Source: a virus. Taken from it: a stretch of DNA of 60,103 nucleotides. The DNA lies in IMG/VR virus record IMGVR_UViG_3300027573_000033, positions 1-60,103 of that record. One strand, written 5' to 3'. Numbering within the stretch: position 1 is the stretch's first letter; every line of letters starts with the position of its first letter. The notes below the pieces were generated by a model, which worked only from the letters and a program-made list of their open reading frames with translations, made no database searches and was not told the DNA's origin. This document shows positions 37,149 through 45,754 of this stretch, in pieces. The position numbers were made by a program, and so were the translations under genes.

Positions 37149-39718
37149 GACCATTCTCCTTCGTAGGCAGGTAACCCAAATGGCGCGAAGCTCAGTTGCA
37201 GCGTCGCGTAGTTCACGATGGAATCCGCCTCTGCGGCGGTCAACGCTAGCGCGTAGGTGAAGAACAGCGGCGTCAGCAGGACATCCCACGTCGCAAGCGT
37301 AGTGCGGCTGCCAGCGGACGTGTCGTGCAGCAGGACACGGACCCTGCCGCCGTAGGGCGCCCGCGCCCGGACATGCACGACGTGGCCGTTACCGGTCAGC
37401 GGGTCGGTGATGGTCGACAGCTGCACGAAGCAATTGCTGCCGGGCACCACGCAGGTGATGTACTCGGCGTCGTTCTCGTTGACCTCGTCTAGGGTGCTAT
37501 ACAGCAGCGTACCTTCACTCGGCGTCCACGCCCCCGTGAGAACGTCGGCCGACGGCCGCGCGTGCTGCAGCGACGTGCCAGCGGTCGTGCCGATTGAAAT
37601 GAGGTCGGTGTCGTAGTCAGTATAGTCCTCGTAGTATCCCTGCGCCCAGAACACCTTGATGCCGTCGTGCCCGATTACCGAGTACGGGCGGATGTTCTTC
37701 TCCGTGCTGCCGCTGGTGATGTCGGCGGTCTTGTTCCACGTCGCACCGTTGTCGGTGGTCTCCCACTGCTGAATCTCGTGATAGCTGCCGACCTTGACGC
37801 TGACGTAGACGCGATTGGTGTCGTTTCCGTCGAAGCTCATCAGGCCGCTGTAGAACGGCTCGTTCACGGGCGCGATGCCGCCGCCCATCGCCACGATCTG
37901 CACCGCAGCGGTCCATGAAGTGCCGTTGAATCGCGTAAACATGCAGCGGTGATCGCTGCTGGTCTCAAACCGCACGAACAGCAGGCGCGGATTCCCGTCG
38001 GGGCCGATACGCACCTGCGTCATCACGCAGTTCGATGAGCCAGAGTCGTAGACCAGCGTGCCGTCGGTCGCCCGCACCGGCATCGACATGACCGTGCCGT
38101 CGGCCTTATGCGGGATAAAAGCGCCGTTCGTTTCCGTGAAGTACAGGTGATAGATGTCAGCGTGCCCGTCCCCCTGCGCCGGGTGCTGTGTGACGTAGCA
38201 GCAATCGACACGGTTCGGCCCGTTCTGCGTCATCGTGGTGTACGGGTTTTTGTTCCCGTATGAGTCGGTGTCGATGAAGCAAAATTCGCTTCCGAATGTC
38301 ACGAAGTCCGTAGTTCGCACCGCGTAGTCGAGCCGGTTGGCGGTCGGCTGGAAGCAAACCCAGTAGTAGTTCCCGATCTTGATGATGTTGGAGTAGTTCG
38401 CCTGTGTCCAGTAGGTGTAGCGAACCGGCCCCCACGTCCCGATGTCATAGGGGTTGATGCTGACCTGCGCCATCGGGCGCGTCGTGCCGTGCTCGGCGTA
38501 GGCGATGGCGATGCGCCCGTCGGGCAGGAATACCATCGCCGGGTTGTTGTGGTCATCGCCCTGGAAGTTATCGCGCACGATGACGCGCTGCGTGTCACCT
38601 GTCGCCGGGGTGTACTTCCACATGACCATGTCGCCGCCGGTGGCGACCTTTGACATGCCGCCGCCGTAGTACACGCCGTTGTGGTAGAGCATCCGCTCTT
38701 CGTTGGGGGCGCCGACCCAGACCGCGTCGGCGCATACCGTTCCTCCTCCGCCCGTGCCCGGACCGCCTTCGCCGAAGTTGACGCCCGCGCTGCCGCTAAT
38801 GGTGAGCGTGCCGCTTCCGACGTAGTTGTTCGTGTGCGACTGGCGGCTGGTTGTCGCCGCGCCGGTGAAGATGAGATAGCCGCTGCCGACGTAGTCCTGC
38901 GATGCGGTTCCGCCAGCCTCCTGCCGCAGGACCGGGCGGTGCTTCTGCGTGCGGAACAGCTGCCACGGATTGACTGACAGGCTTTGTAGGTCAGCGTGGT
39001 CAAGGCGCCCAAACAGCGGCACGACTAGGGCCACGTCGAAGGCGCCAACGCTCGCCGAAGCCGTCGTGCGCACGACGCCGTTCGCGCACATATGCTGGAA
39101 CGTCGTCGCCGCCAGCGTCGCTGGGGCGGCCGTCCCCTCGCCTTCGAACATGCCGTCGACGTAGGCACGGCGCAGGCTGGTGCCGCCGCCGCCGAGGTCG
39201 ATCAGTGAGGAGGACAGCGCGATGGTGTGCCAGCGCATGTCGGACACCGCGACCGCGCCCGTGGTGAGGATGGCCGGATTCGGTGCGGTGTACGTGCCCC
39301 CGCCTGAATCCTGAATGTAGAAGCGCAGGATGTTCGCGCCCGACGAGTCGCCGGCCAGAAACATCAGCGTGTTGCCCGCCGAGCCGGAGTCGGAGCCGAA
39401 GGCGGCGATGGCGTTAGCGTCGATGCTCGACGTGCGCTTGCGGAACACACAGACGAAGCTGAACCACTGGTCGGTGCCGAGCACCAGCGGGCGGCGCATC
39501 TTGGCGTGCACCATCGAAGAGCCGGAGCCCTCCCACGCCGGGAAACCGTCGCCCCCGATGATCCTCGGCCCGCCGGTGAGGACTAGCGGGCCGCCCGCGC
39601 TGACCGCGCCGAGCGATGGCAGCAGCGCGCCGCCGACCTGAGCACCGCCGAATGCCTCTACTAGCTCCGCCCCGGCCTGTACCGATGCGCCGGTCGGAAG
39701 GAGTTTCGTGAACCGCAT
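37145..39718 (-). CDS. Receptor-binding protein with LamG-like and BNR-type propeller domains
   Basis: 857 aa. Residues 60-260 form a LamG/concanavalin-like domain (WFSFVCVFRKR, MRWHTIALSSSLIDLGGGG), then a linker with two short near-repeats (YVGSG.L). Residues 330-760 form a propeller of BNR_4 type (DDHNNPAMVFLPDGRI, YHLYFTETNG, GATWNKTADIT), as found in sialidase-like and polysaccharide-degrading enzymes. A C-terminal beta domain follows. Likely a tail-tip protein that binds and perhaps cleaves surface glycan. Confidence 0.7.
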   Translation of the reverse strand: MRFTKLLPTGASVQAGAELVEAFGGAQVGGALLPSLGAVSAGGPLVLTGGPRIIGGDGFPAWEGSGSSMVHAKMRRPLVLGTDQWFSFVCVFRKRTSSIDANAIAAFGSDSGSAGNTLMFLAGDSSGANILRFYIQDSGGGTYTAPNPAILTTGAVAVSDMRWHTIALSSSLIDLGGGGTSLRRAYVDGMFEGEGTAAPATLAATTFQHMCANGVVRTTASASVGAFDVALVVPLFGRLDHADLQSLSVNPWQLFRTQKHRPVLRQEAGGTASQDYVGSGYLIFTGAATTSRQSHTNNYVGSGTLTISGSAGVNFGEGGPGTGGGGTVCADAVWVGAPNEERMLYHNGVYYGGGMSKVATGGDMVMWKYTPATGDTQRVIVRDNFQGDDHNNPAMVFLPDGRIAIAYAEHGTTRPMAQVSINPYDIGTWGPVRYTYWTQANYSNIIKIGNYYWVCFQPTANRLDYAVRTTDFVTFGSEFCFIDTDSYGNKNPYTTMTQNGPNRVDCCYVTQHPAQGDGHADIYHLYFTETNGAFIPHKADGTVMSMPVRATDGTLVYDSGSSNCVMTQVRIGPDGNPRLLFVRFETSSDHRCMFTRFNGTSWTAAVQIVAMGGGIAPVNEPFYSGLMSFDGNDTNRVYVSVKVGSYHEIQQWETTDNGATWNKTADITSGSTEKNIRPYSVIGHDGIKVFWAQGYYEDYTDYDTDLISIGTTAGTSLQHARPSADVLTGAWTPSEGTLLYSTLDEVNENDAEYITCVVPGSNCFVQLSTITDPLTGNGHVVHVRARAPYGGRVRVLLHDTSAGSRTTLATWDVLLTPLFFTYALALTAAEADSIVNYATLQLSFAPFGLPAYEGEWS

Positions 39719-39721
39719 CGC

Positions 39722-40240
39722 TTACACCGACTGGTTCTGGATGCGCTCGTAGTGCAGGTAGAAGTTCGACCCGGTCGAGTCAAGATTCTGCCCGGTGTCA
39801 TGGGTCACGAACGCGCACCAGAAGGGCGGCAGCACGCCACCATATAGACCCGCCACCGATATGGGCCGAATGAAGTAGTCGACACCTGTCGTCGTCGCCG
39901 GGTAGATCGTCAGCGCGGGCTGCATCATCGCCCACTTCTGGCCGTCATTGACAAGCGTTTGCGAAGCATCGGTGCCGAATGTGTGCGGAAACGTTGGCGT
40001 GCCAGTGACGATCTTGATCGGCGCGGCTACCCATATCTCAATCGCTTTGTTTGCCGTGAGCGCCACCGAGCCGACGCGAAGGCTGCCGGACAGCAGGTGA
40101 TCGAGGTCGAGGTTCGTGGTGTTGTCAACGTACACCGACGAACGCCCGACCAGCCGCGTCGAAGAGGTCGCCAGCGACGCCAGTGTGATGGTCAGCGCAA
40201 CGCTCGACGTTGCCGGATATTTGGTCTTGAAGTCAGCCAT
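39722..40240 (-). CDS. Virion-associated beta-rich protein
   Basis: 172 aa, Thr/Ser/Val-rich (ATSSVALTITLASLATSSTR). A beta-sandwich is predicted, without signal peptide. Lies 3 bp after the receptor-binding gene's start and 9 bp after the next gene. Probably a small tail-tip or decoration protein; no family recognised. Confidence 0.55.
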   Translation of the reverse strand: MADFKTKYPATSSVALTITLASLATSSTRLVGRSSVYVDNTTNLDLDHLLSGSLRVGSVALTANKAIEIWVAAPIKIVTGTPTFPHTFGTDASQTLVNDGQKWAMMQPALTIYPATTTGVDYFIRPISVAGLYGGVLPPFWCAFVTHDTGQNLDSTGSNFYLHYERIQNQSV

Positions 40241-40249
40241 GATCGGCTC

Positions 40250-40645
40250 CTAGTCGGCGTTGATAGTCGGCGTCACGCGGATCACGTCGCCGTTGTCCGC
40301 GATGTTGTATGGGCCATTCGTGAAGCGCTCGGCGTAGACCAGCAAGCCGGAACTCGTCTGCGTCATGTAGTAGCCATACACGTTCTGGTTCTGCGATCCG
40401 GCCGACGACGTGAACGCCTGCTGCGCGTAGCTCGCCAAACCGCCGGACACCGACCAGCTTGACCCGGTCAGCGTCACGTTGGCGTAGCCGGTGAAGTTTG
40501 CCTCGGTGTAGTCGCTCGCGGTGTGCGTGTCGACCGGCGTCTGATCGTTGCGGAACAGCCGCAGGACGAGGTTCTGCCCGGCGGTGTGATTGAGCAGCGC
40601 CTTCAGCGCGAGGTCCTCGCCGCCGTTGACCAGTACGAGTGCCAT
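40250..40645 (-). CDS. Virion-associated beta-rich protein
   Basis: 131 aa, starting MALVLVNGGEDLALKALLNH, a pattern seen in small phage structural proteins that begin with a conserved LVN.GE..L...L segment, followed by strands (LRLFRNDQTPVDTHTASD, FTGYANVTLTGSSW). Placed between lysis genes and receptor-binding protein. Function inferred from type and position. Confidence 0.6.
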   Translation of the reverse strand: MALVLVNGGEDLALKALLNHTAGQNLVLRLFRNDQTPVDTHTASDYTEANFTGYANVTLTGSSWSVSGGLASYAQQAFTSSAGSQNQNVYGYYMTQTSSGLLVYAERFTNGPYNIADNGDVIRVTPTINAD

Positions 40646-40654
40646 GCCGCGCTC

Positions 40655-40777
40655 CTACTTGATGAGAAAGGCGAAGCCAGCGACGGCCCAGCCGATGGAC
40701 GTGACGATGAGCGCGATACTTGCCTCGCGCGGATGGGCGGCGACCTGCGCCGCGAGTTTGTCGAGGAACTTCTTCAT
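40655..40777 (-). CDS. Small membrane protein in lysis region
   Basis: 40 aa: amphipathic basic N-terminus (MKKFLDKLAAQVAAHPREAS), then one transmembrane helix ending in FLIK. It overlaps the spanin stop by 4 nt. Could be an antiholin or pinholin-like protein. Confidence 0.6.
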   Translation of the reverse strand: MKKFLDKLAAQVAAHPREASIALIVTSIGWAVAGFAFLIK

Positions 40778-41262
40778 TTCGTGACCTCCCGTACCCAGTC
40801 CTGAAGCTGCTTCAGCTGCTCGGTGTTGATCGTGGCGACGGAGTGGACGGCGAAGGCGGCTTCAAGGACTGCGCGGAGGGCACTTCGAGTGGAGCTCGCA
40901 TCAGATCGGCAGGCGGCGAGGGCAATCTCGCCGTCACTGCCCACTTTTGGAGTGTTCCGCACCCGCTCAGAATCAAGATAAGCAGTCCAGCCGTCACTAG
41001 CCTCACGTATCCAGTTCGCACGATCCGCCTCCGCTTGCTTGCGCACCCGCGCGAGTTCGGCGGTCGCCTTGCTCGCTTGCTCCTCGGCTCGCTTCGCCCG
41101 CGCGTCGCCGTCCTCTTTGATCTGCAGCTGTTGGGCGTTGCACTCAGCGGCGACCTCGATCCAGCCCTGCACCTCGGCCGTGCCCATCTTCAGGCCCGCC
41201 CAGAAGCCGCCGCCCGCAGCGACTGCCGCGATGACCCCGGCGACGATCAGCTGGATCATCAT
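40774..41262 (-). CDS. Inner-membrane spanin (Rz-like)
   Basis: 162 aa from ATG 41262. Residues 4-24 are a single N-terminal transmembrane anchor (IVAGVIAAVAAGGGFWAG), then a long periplasmic coiled coil (RAKRAEEQASKATAELARVR). A lipoprotein ORF is nested in another frame, the classical Rz/Rz1 layout. It spans the periplasm with Rz1 to fuse the membranes at lysis. Confidence 0.85.
   Translation of the reverse strand: MMIQLIVAGVIAAVAAGGGFWAGLKMGTAEVQGWIEVAAECNAQQLQIKEDGDARAKRAEEQASKATAELARVRKQAEADRANWIREASDGWTAYLDSERVRNTPKVGSDGEIALAACRSDASSTRSALRAVLEAAFAVHSVATINTEQLKQLQDWVREVTK
40812..41021 (-). CDS. Outer-membrane spanin lipoprotein (Rz1-like), nested in Rz
   Basis: 69 aa, GTG 41021, wholly inside the Rz gene in another frame. 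Signal sequence LVTAGLLILILSGCG with lipobox LSGC (mature Cys at residue 21), then a short Pro/Ser-rich mature part (PSPPADLMRAPLEVP). These are the diagnostic traits of Rz1. It indicates a host with an outer membrane. Confidence 0.8.
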   Translation of the reverse strand: MRTGYVRLVTAGLLILILSGCGTLQKWAVTARLPSPPADLMRAPLEVPSAQSLKPPSPSTPSPRSTPSS

Positions 41263-41600
41263 GCCTTGCTGCTCTCGGAGCGGCCCATGCTGTTCTCGCG
41301 TCGCCGCGTCGCCGCCATGTACCCGGCGAGCGAACCGATCAGCACGCCGAACGCGCCGAAGATCAACCCAGCCGCCTGTCCGATGGGCAACGGATCGAAG
41401 CGGCATGGCACGATGCTGGTCAGCGCCTCCGGCCCCTTGGTCAGCGTAGTCTGCGGCTGGCAAGTGCTGTAGTCGTAGACACTCATTCCCATGATGAAAA
41501 TGAGTGACGCGATGGCCGCGACGGCCATCAGCCCGATCACGACATAGGCGATGTCAGGCACTCCTTCGCTGTCGCTCACCGCCTGCCGGAAGAAGCTCAT
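41259..41600 (-). CDS. Putative holin
   Basis: 113 aa from ATG 41600, with two transmembrane helices (residues about 18-40 AYVVIGLMAVAAIASLIF; 75-98 AAGLIFGAFGVLIGSLAG) and a charged C-terminus (TRRRENSMGRSESSKA). Its start overlaps the endolysin stop and its stop overlaps the spanin start. Topology and place fit a class II holin, though several other membrane proteins are nearby. Confidence 0.65.
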   Translation of the reverse strand: MSFFRQAVSDSEGVPDIAYVVIGLMAVAAIASLIFIMGMSVYDYSTCQPQTTLTKGPEALTSIVPCRFDPLPIGQAAGLIFGAFGVLIGSLAGYMAATRRRENSMGRSESSKA

Positions 41601-42109
41601 CACGCGACCTCCAGTGCGTCAGCGACCGCTGCGTTGATCTGCTCTGTGGAGTACGGCTGCTGCCCATTCTCATGGCGCACAATCGCGGCCACCAGGCGAC
41701 CGAGCATCGCCGGGTCGGTGACGACGTTGATCGTCTCCGTCGGTGATACGCCGACCTCACGCGCGACCGCATTAACGTAGGCCCGCGTATCGTTCTCCGA
41801 CGTTGGCGCCCAGCGGCCGATGATCTCCTCAACGCAGTCGAGCCCGTACTTCAGCCGGTAGGTGATGAGCAGCTTCGCCAGCGCCCGCAGGCCGTAGTGC
41901 GCCGACGAGAAGATCACAAAGTCCACTGGATCGCGCCCGACCTCGCCCTTCCACGGCACCGGGCCGCCACGGATGTTCCCGCCGTTGTTATTCCTCAGTC
42001 CGCGCGGCAGCCGCGCTTGATCGAAGGTCGTCGTCGCGCCCGCCCCGCCGAAGCTGGGCGGCTCCGGCGCGGGCTTCTTACCAAACAGCGCTTTGAACCA
42101 GTCGATCAT
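41600..42109 (-). CDS. Endolysin / peptidoglycan hydrolase
   Basis: 169 aa from ATG 42109. After a basic N-terminus the domain reads LPRGLRNNNGGNIRGG, then DPVDFVIFSSAHYGLRAL and ENDTRAYVNAVAREVGV. This RNNNxGNI...YGLRAL...RWAP.SENDT pattern belongs to a phage/prophage cell-wall hydrolase family related to PRD1-type virion lysis proteins. No signal peptide, so release would be holin-dependent. Confidence 0.8.
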   Translation of the reverse strand: MIDWFKALFGKKPAPEPPSFGGAGATTTFDQARLPRGLRNNNGGNIRGGPVPWKGEVGRDPVDFVIFSSAHYGLRALAKLLITYRLKYGLDCVEEIIGRWAPTSENDTRAYVNAVAREVGVSPTETINVVTDPAMLGRLVAAIVRHENGQQPYSTEQINAAVADALEVA

Positions 42110-42285
42110 CCGCGCAGCCGGTAGCCGGTCAGCCCGAACAGTTGCAGAACCAGTATCAGCAGGATGACGACGAACACGACCGACAGGATCGTCTTGCCAG
42201 GTGGCGGCATCGGCACGAAGGTCGTGACCAGATACCAGACCAGACCCAGTACGGCAACAGCGATGACGAATTCGAGCAATCCCAT
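42106..42285 (-). CDS. Small two-pass membrane protein
   Basis: 59 aa, AGGAGG before ATG 42285. Two hydrophobic helices (FVIAVAVLGLVWYLVTTFV; ILSVVFVVILLILVLQLF) joined by MPPPGKT, basic end. Overlaps the endolysin start by 4 nt. A holin or antiholin candidate. Confidence 0.7.
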   Translation of the reverse strand: MGLLEFVIAVAVLGLVWYLVTTFVPMPPPGKTILSVVFVVILLILVLQLFGLTGYRLRG

Positions 42286-42288
42286 GAT

Positions 42289-42582
42289 CTACCTCCTGTG
42301 GTTCAAAACAGCCTCGCGGTGCAACGCTTCGATCCGCGCCAGCGACTCGCGAATCTCGACCCGGTCGCGGATGTAGACATCCATCCGCACGTACTCTATT
42401 GGCATCCGCTCGCGCACCAGCGCGATAGCCGCGTCCTGTATGGCAGCGTGCGCCTGCATGTCCTTGATGTCCTGCCGCACGTCGTAGACGATCAGCCCAA
42501 CCGTACCCACGACCAGCGACAGTAGCAGGTCGAACGCGATGCGAATCAGCGCGGTGTTGGATGGGGGCTCGTCGGAGGCCAC
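42289..42582 (-). CDS. Membrane-anchored coiled-coil protein
   Basis: 97 aa, GTG 42582. One transmembrane helix (residues 12-34, IRIAFDLLLSLVVGTVG), then a long helix (DVRQDIKDMQAHAAIQDAAI onward). N-in single-anchor topology like a spanin or lysis regulator. Unknown function. Confidence 0.6.
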   Translation of the reverse strand: MASDEPPSNTALIRIAFDLLLSLVVGTVGLIVYDVRQDIKDMQAHAAIQDAAIALVRERMPIEYVRMDVYIRDRVEIRESLARIEALHREAVLNHRR

Positions 42583-42584
42583 GT

Positions 42585-42995
42585 CTATCGCCCGTTGTTG
42601 AGGCGCTTGATCGCCTCGGAAAGCTGGTACTCCATGACCGACAGCCGGACCGAGTTGACGCGAATCTGGTCACTGTCCTTGGCGTCCGCCGCGATGTGCG
42701 CTGCCAGCACGTAGGCCACCAACGTGAACAGCGCGCCGACCAGCAGCCCCGCGCCCCACATAGCTCCCTTCGCCCCGGCCACGCGTCGGTCGTCATTAGC
42801 GCGATGCAAGTCCACGTCGCGGTCGATGCGGCTCACCGCGTCGGCCAGCTCGCGCAGCGCGTGCATCTGGTCGTCCAAGTGGCCCGACATCTTGCGCATG
42901 ACCAGCAGCATCGCCTTGAGCAAGGGGTCGTCCGCTCGTTCGATCAGTTCGTCGAGCTGATCGTTGTGGTGCGTTTCGTCGCGCACGGGCGTCAC
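42585..42995 (-). CDS. Membrane protein, holin-like candidate
   Basis: 136 aa, GTG 42995 overlapping the tail gene stop. Helical N-terminus, one transmembrane segment (residues about 78-100, AMWGAGLLVGALFTLVAYVL), short helical tail. First gene of the lysis cassette. Holin, antiholin or envelope-targeting role possible. Confidence 0.55.
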   Translation of the reverse strand: MTPVRDETHHNDQLDELIERADDPLLKAMLLVMRKMSGHLDDQMHALRELADAVSRIDRDVDLHRANDDRRVAGAKGAMWGAGLLVGALFTLVAYVLAAHIAADAKDSDQIRVNSVRLSVMEYQLSEAIKRLNNGR

Positions 42996-43813
42996 ACCTC
43001 CTCCAGTACCACGCGCTTCTTGTGGACGCTGATCCCGTACAGTGTGGGGTCAAGGTCGGCAAACACGCAATTTAACGAATAATCGCGCTCCCTGCGCCCG
43101 GTCAGGGACGGAAACGCCGATACGACCATGTCGCGATCGCGCCCGCACACGCCCTCCAGGTCGACCCACGTCTGCCGTTCGGCCTCGGACATGAACGTGA
43201 AGTCGAGCATCAGCCGGCGCCACTTGCCGCCCGCCGCGGTGCGCAGGCTGCCACCCCGGCTGCGACTCTGCTCGGCGTCGTCGACCCACGTTAGCCCCAT
43301 GTCAACGTCCATATTGGTCGTGACCTCGAAGTACCTGCCCAGCCAGATGCGCGACGCCTGCCAGTAGGCGTCGGCCGGCGTGCCGCCTGTGGTGATCCTG
43401 AAGCTCTTCGCCGTCGTCGCCTCAGTGAAGAACAGCACGTATGGCGCGTCGGCGATGAGCGGATCGACGCCCGTCACGTTGCCCCAATCGTGTGAACCGG
43501 CCGGCGTGCTCGATACGGTGAGCGCCGTCGAGTCGTAGACCTGCGTCGTCCAGTCGTTGCCGGAGAACAGCTGCAGGCGGACCGTACCGCCGCGGAAGTT
43601 GTGGCGGAACACCGCGAACACGTTGCACTTGCGCACGACGTTGTTCCAGTTGCCCTGGATGGTCTGCGCGGCGGTCGACGTGGAGCGCCAGAACATCCCG
43701 CGCGGCGTGATCTGCGCGTTCTCGATCTCCATCGTCGTCGATGCCTCCGACGTGACGGTGAGGTTCACCGCTTCGTCGAACCAGTTCCTCGGCACGATGC
43801 GCAGGTTGGCCAT
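42992..43813 (-). CDS. Tail tip / minor tail protein
   Basis: 273 aa, starting MANLRIVPRNWFDEA. Beta-rich (FAVFRHNFRGGTVRLQLF). The position directly after the 646-aa hub gene matches distal minor tail proteins of siphoviruses whose N-termini contact the hub. No enzymatic motif. Confidence 0.65.
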   Translation of the reverse strand: MANLRIVPRNWFDEAVNLTVTSEASTTMEIENAQITPRGMFWRSTSTAAQTIQGNWNNVVRKCNVFAVFRHNFRGGTVRLQLFSGNDWTTQVYDSTALTVSSTPAGSHDWGNVTGVDPLIADAPYVLFFTEATTAKSFRITTGGTPADAYWQASRIWLGRYFEVTTNMDVDMGLTWVDDAEQSRSRGGSLRTAAGGKWRRLMLDFTFMSEAERQTWVDLEGVCGRDRDMVVSAFPSLTGRRERDYSLNCVFADLDPTLYGISVHKKRVVLEEV

Positions 43814-45754
43814 TTAGGTCGGCGCCTCCATCTCCGCCCACGACACGTCGACAGAAAACGCCGGATGGATCGGCACCCGCTTGCGGATCAGCGTCAGCGT
43901 CATCCGCGACTCGGACAGCGCCACGTCGATGCCGATGACCTGCGCGGTGACGTTGATGAGCCCCAGCACGCCGATGTCTAGCCCGACCACGTCGCCCAGT
44001 TCCAGCAGGTAGTAACCGAGGTGCGTCTGCAGCGTGATGATCTCGTTGTGCGGTGACCACTTGCTCCGCGCACGGGCCAGCCAGAAACCCGCCGCCTGCC
44101 CGCCTCTCAGCAGCGTGTCGACCTGATCGCTCTCGGTGATCGTCTTGTGATACCGACTCGGCGCCGTGGTGTAGGACGTGCCGCTCTCGGCCGTCCCCAC
44201 CGCGACGCGCCCCGGCGACGAGGCGTAGGCGATGTACCAAGCCTCTACCGCATCGGCGAAGTCCGACTGCTGCGGCGTCCAGTTCTTGTCGTAGAGGCAG
44301 CTGAAGCGCGAGTACTTCGGCGGCTGGCGGTCGAGCGTGACTGACCGGCGCGCCACGTCGTCGTCACTGATGGCGTAGGTCGGCGTGTCGAAGTCGGTGC
44401 TTCCGTTAGGCAGCACGCGCCCGTACTGGAAGAAGCCGGTGCGGGTATTAGACCAGAAGCCGTGAATGCAGCTGACCAGCTCATCGCACAGGTCCATCGC
44501 GTTGGTCGGCTCGCTGATGACCAGACCGACGGCCGGATCGCCGCCGTCGAGCGGCTCGCTCTCGGCCGACAGGTTTTGCGCGGATGGGTGCGCGACGAAG
44601 GAGCCCGGAGGAAACGCCGCTTCGACGTTGACGAAGTGTTCTAGGACCGACGTGAAGTAGTGACGGGTCAGCGGCTGGGTGTGACCCGCCGACGGCGGCC
44701 ATGTGTAGTCGGCCGTGACCACACCCGCCGCCGGGTGCGCGAGGTCGATGCTGCCGTCGTCGTACGGTCGGAAGTTGCACCGGCGGAGTTCCAATATGCC
44801 GCTGTAGGTGCCATTGATGATGTCGATGGGCGAGCCAGTGCGTGTGGTCGACAGCTGGAAATATCCTCCGCCCTCGACTTGCACCGCATTACGCACCCAG
44901 TAGTAGGCGTTGGGAACCAGCGGTGGATTGCAAAATGGGTCGACGCCCGACGCCGTGCGCACCAAGTAGACGACATCCTCAGTGAGGAACGACATCGTCG
45001 TATCGCAGAGGAAGTTATCGGTGTCGGAACTTATAACCGTCCCACCACTGCCTCCCTCACCGGCGGGAAACATAGCGAGCGTCGTCCCAGAGGTACCCTG
45101 CGACCTACCAACCACCAGACCCGCGTCATAGACCTGCACATCAGCCCCGACCAGGTCGCTGCCGATGTAGTAGCGCAGGTTCGCCCGGTCCGATAGGACC
45201 GCTTCGACGCGCTCCGGCCCGCCGAGGATCAGAGGACGCCGGGCGCCCGCCGCCGCCTCGCTGCCACCGATGGCCGCACCAGACACGCGCTTGTCGAGCA
45301 GCGCGCCGTTGTCGCGCAGGGTGATGGTCAGCCGTGTCTCGCTGGCGCGGATCGCGTCCAGCGTGGCGACGAAGATCGTGCGGAAGTCGGCCCGCGCCCA
45401 CCCCACCGCGCCGAGCAGGAATGTCGCCTGATGCCCGTCGATGATGCGGTCGAGCAGGAAGTCGAGCCCGCCGTCGGAGTTGTCCAGCTCCAGCGAGCCG
45501 ACGGTGAAGCGCGCCCGCCCGCCGAGGGACGCGCGGTCGATGGCGCGACTGTAGCCGGGCGCCGCCACGATAGCGTCGCGGTAAGCGGTGCTGCCGGGTG
45601 ACTCCGCACTGCCGGTCGCGTATGGCGCGTCGGAAAAGTACATCGTGCCGATCTGTGGCGCGCCGGACACGTCGTAGGCGTACTGCAGCTCGGCGAGGAG
45701 GACGGACTGCCGTGCGCCGTTTTTCAGCCAGAGGAGGTACTCAGCGTCGGTCAT
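43814..45754 (-). CDS. Tail hub / tail-tip protein
   Basis: 646 aa. N-terminus MTDAEYLLWLKNGARQSVLL and first 190 residues (GRARFTVGSLELDNSDGG, FVATLDAIRASETRL) resemble phage tail-tip hub proteins that cap the tube. C-terminal strands include YLLELGDVVGLDIGVLG. It follows the tape measure with 4-nt overlap, where hub and distal-tail genes reside. Receptor specificity is probably provided by genes further downstream. Confidence 0.7.
   Translation of the reverse strand: MTDAEYLLWLKNGARQSVLLAELQYAYDVSGAPQIGTMYFSDAPYATGSAESPGSTAYRDAIVAAPGYSRAIDRASLGGRARFTVGSLELDNSDGGLDFLLDRIIDGHQATFLLGAVGWARADFRTIFVATLDAIRASETRLTITLRDNGALLDKRVSGAAIGGSEAAAGARRPLILGGPERVEAVLSDRANLRYYIGSDLVGADVQVYDAGLVVGRSQGTSGTTLAMFPAGEGGSGGTVISSDTDNFLCDTTMSFLTEDVVYLVRTASGVDPFCNPPLVPNAYYWVRNAVQVEGGGYFQLSTTRTGSPIDIINGTYSGILELRRCNFRPYDDGSIDLAHPAAGVVTADYTWPPSAGHTQPLTRHYFTSVLEHFVNVEAAFPPGSFVAHPSAQNLSAESEPLDGGDPAVGLVISEPTNAMDLCDELVSCIHGFWSNTRTGFFQYGRVLPNGSTDFDTPTYAISDDDVARRSVTLDRQPPKYSRFSCLYDKNWTPQQSDFADAVEAWYIAYASSPGRVAVGTAESGTSYTTAPSRYHKTITESDQVDTLLRGGQAAGFWLARARSKWSPHNEIITLQTHLGYYLLELGDVVGLDIGVLGLINVTAQVIGIDVALSESRMTLTLIRKRVPIHPAFSVDVSWAEMEAPT

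Noticed and set aside
41600-42796. 398-aa version of the endolysin
   Set aside because: The N-terminal part is an Arg/Ser/Thr-rich shadow of three small membrane genes; ATG 42109 overlaps the upstream stop and starts the real domain.
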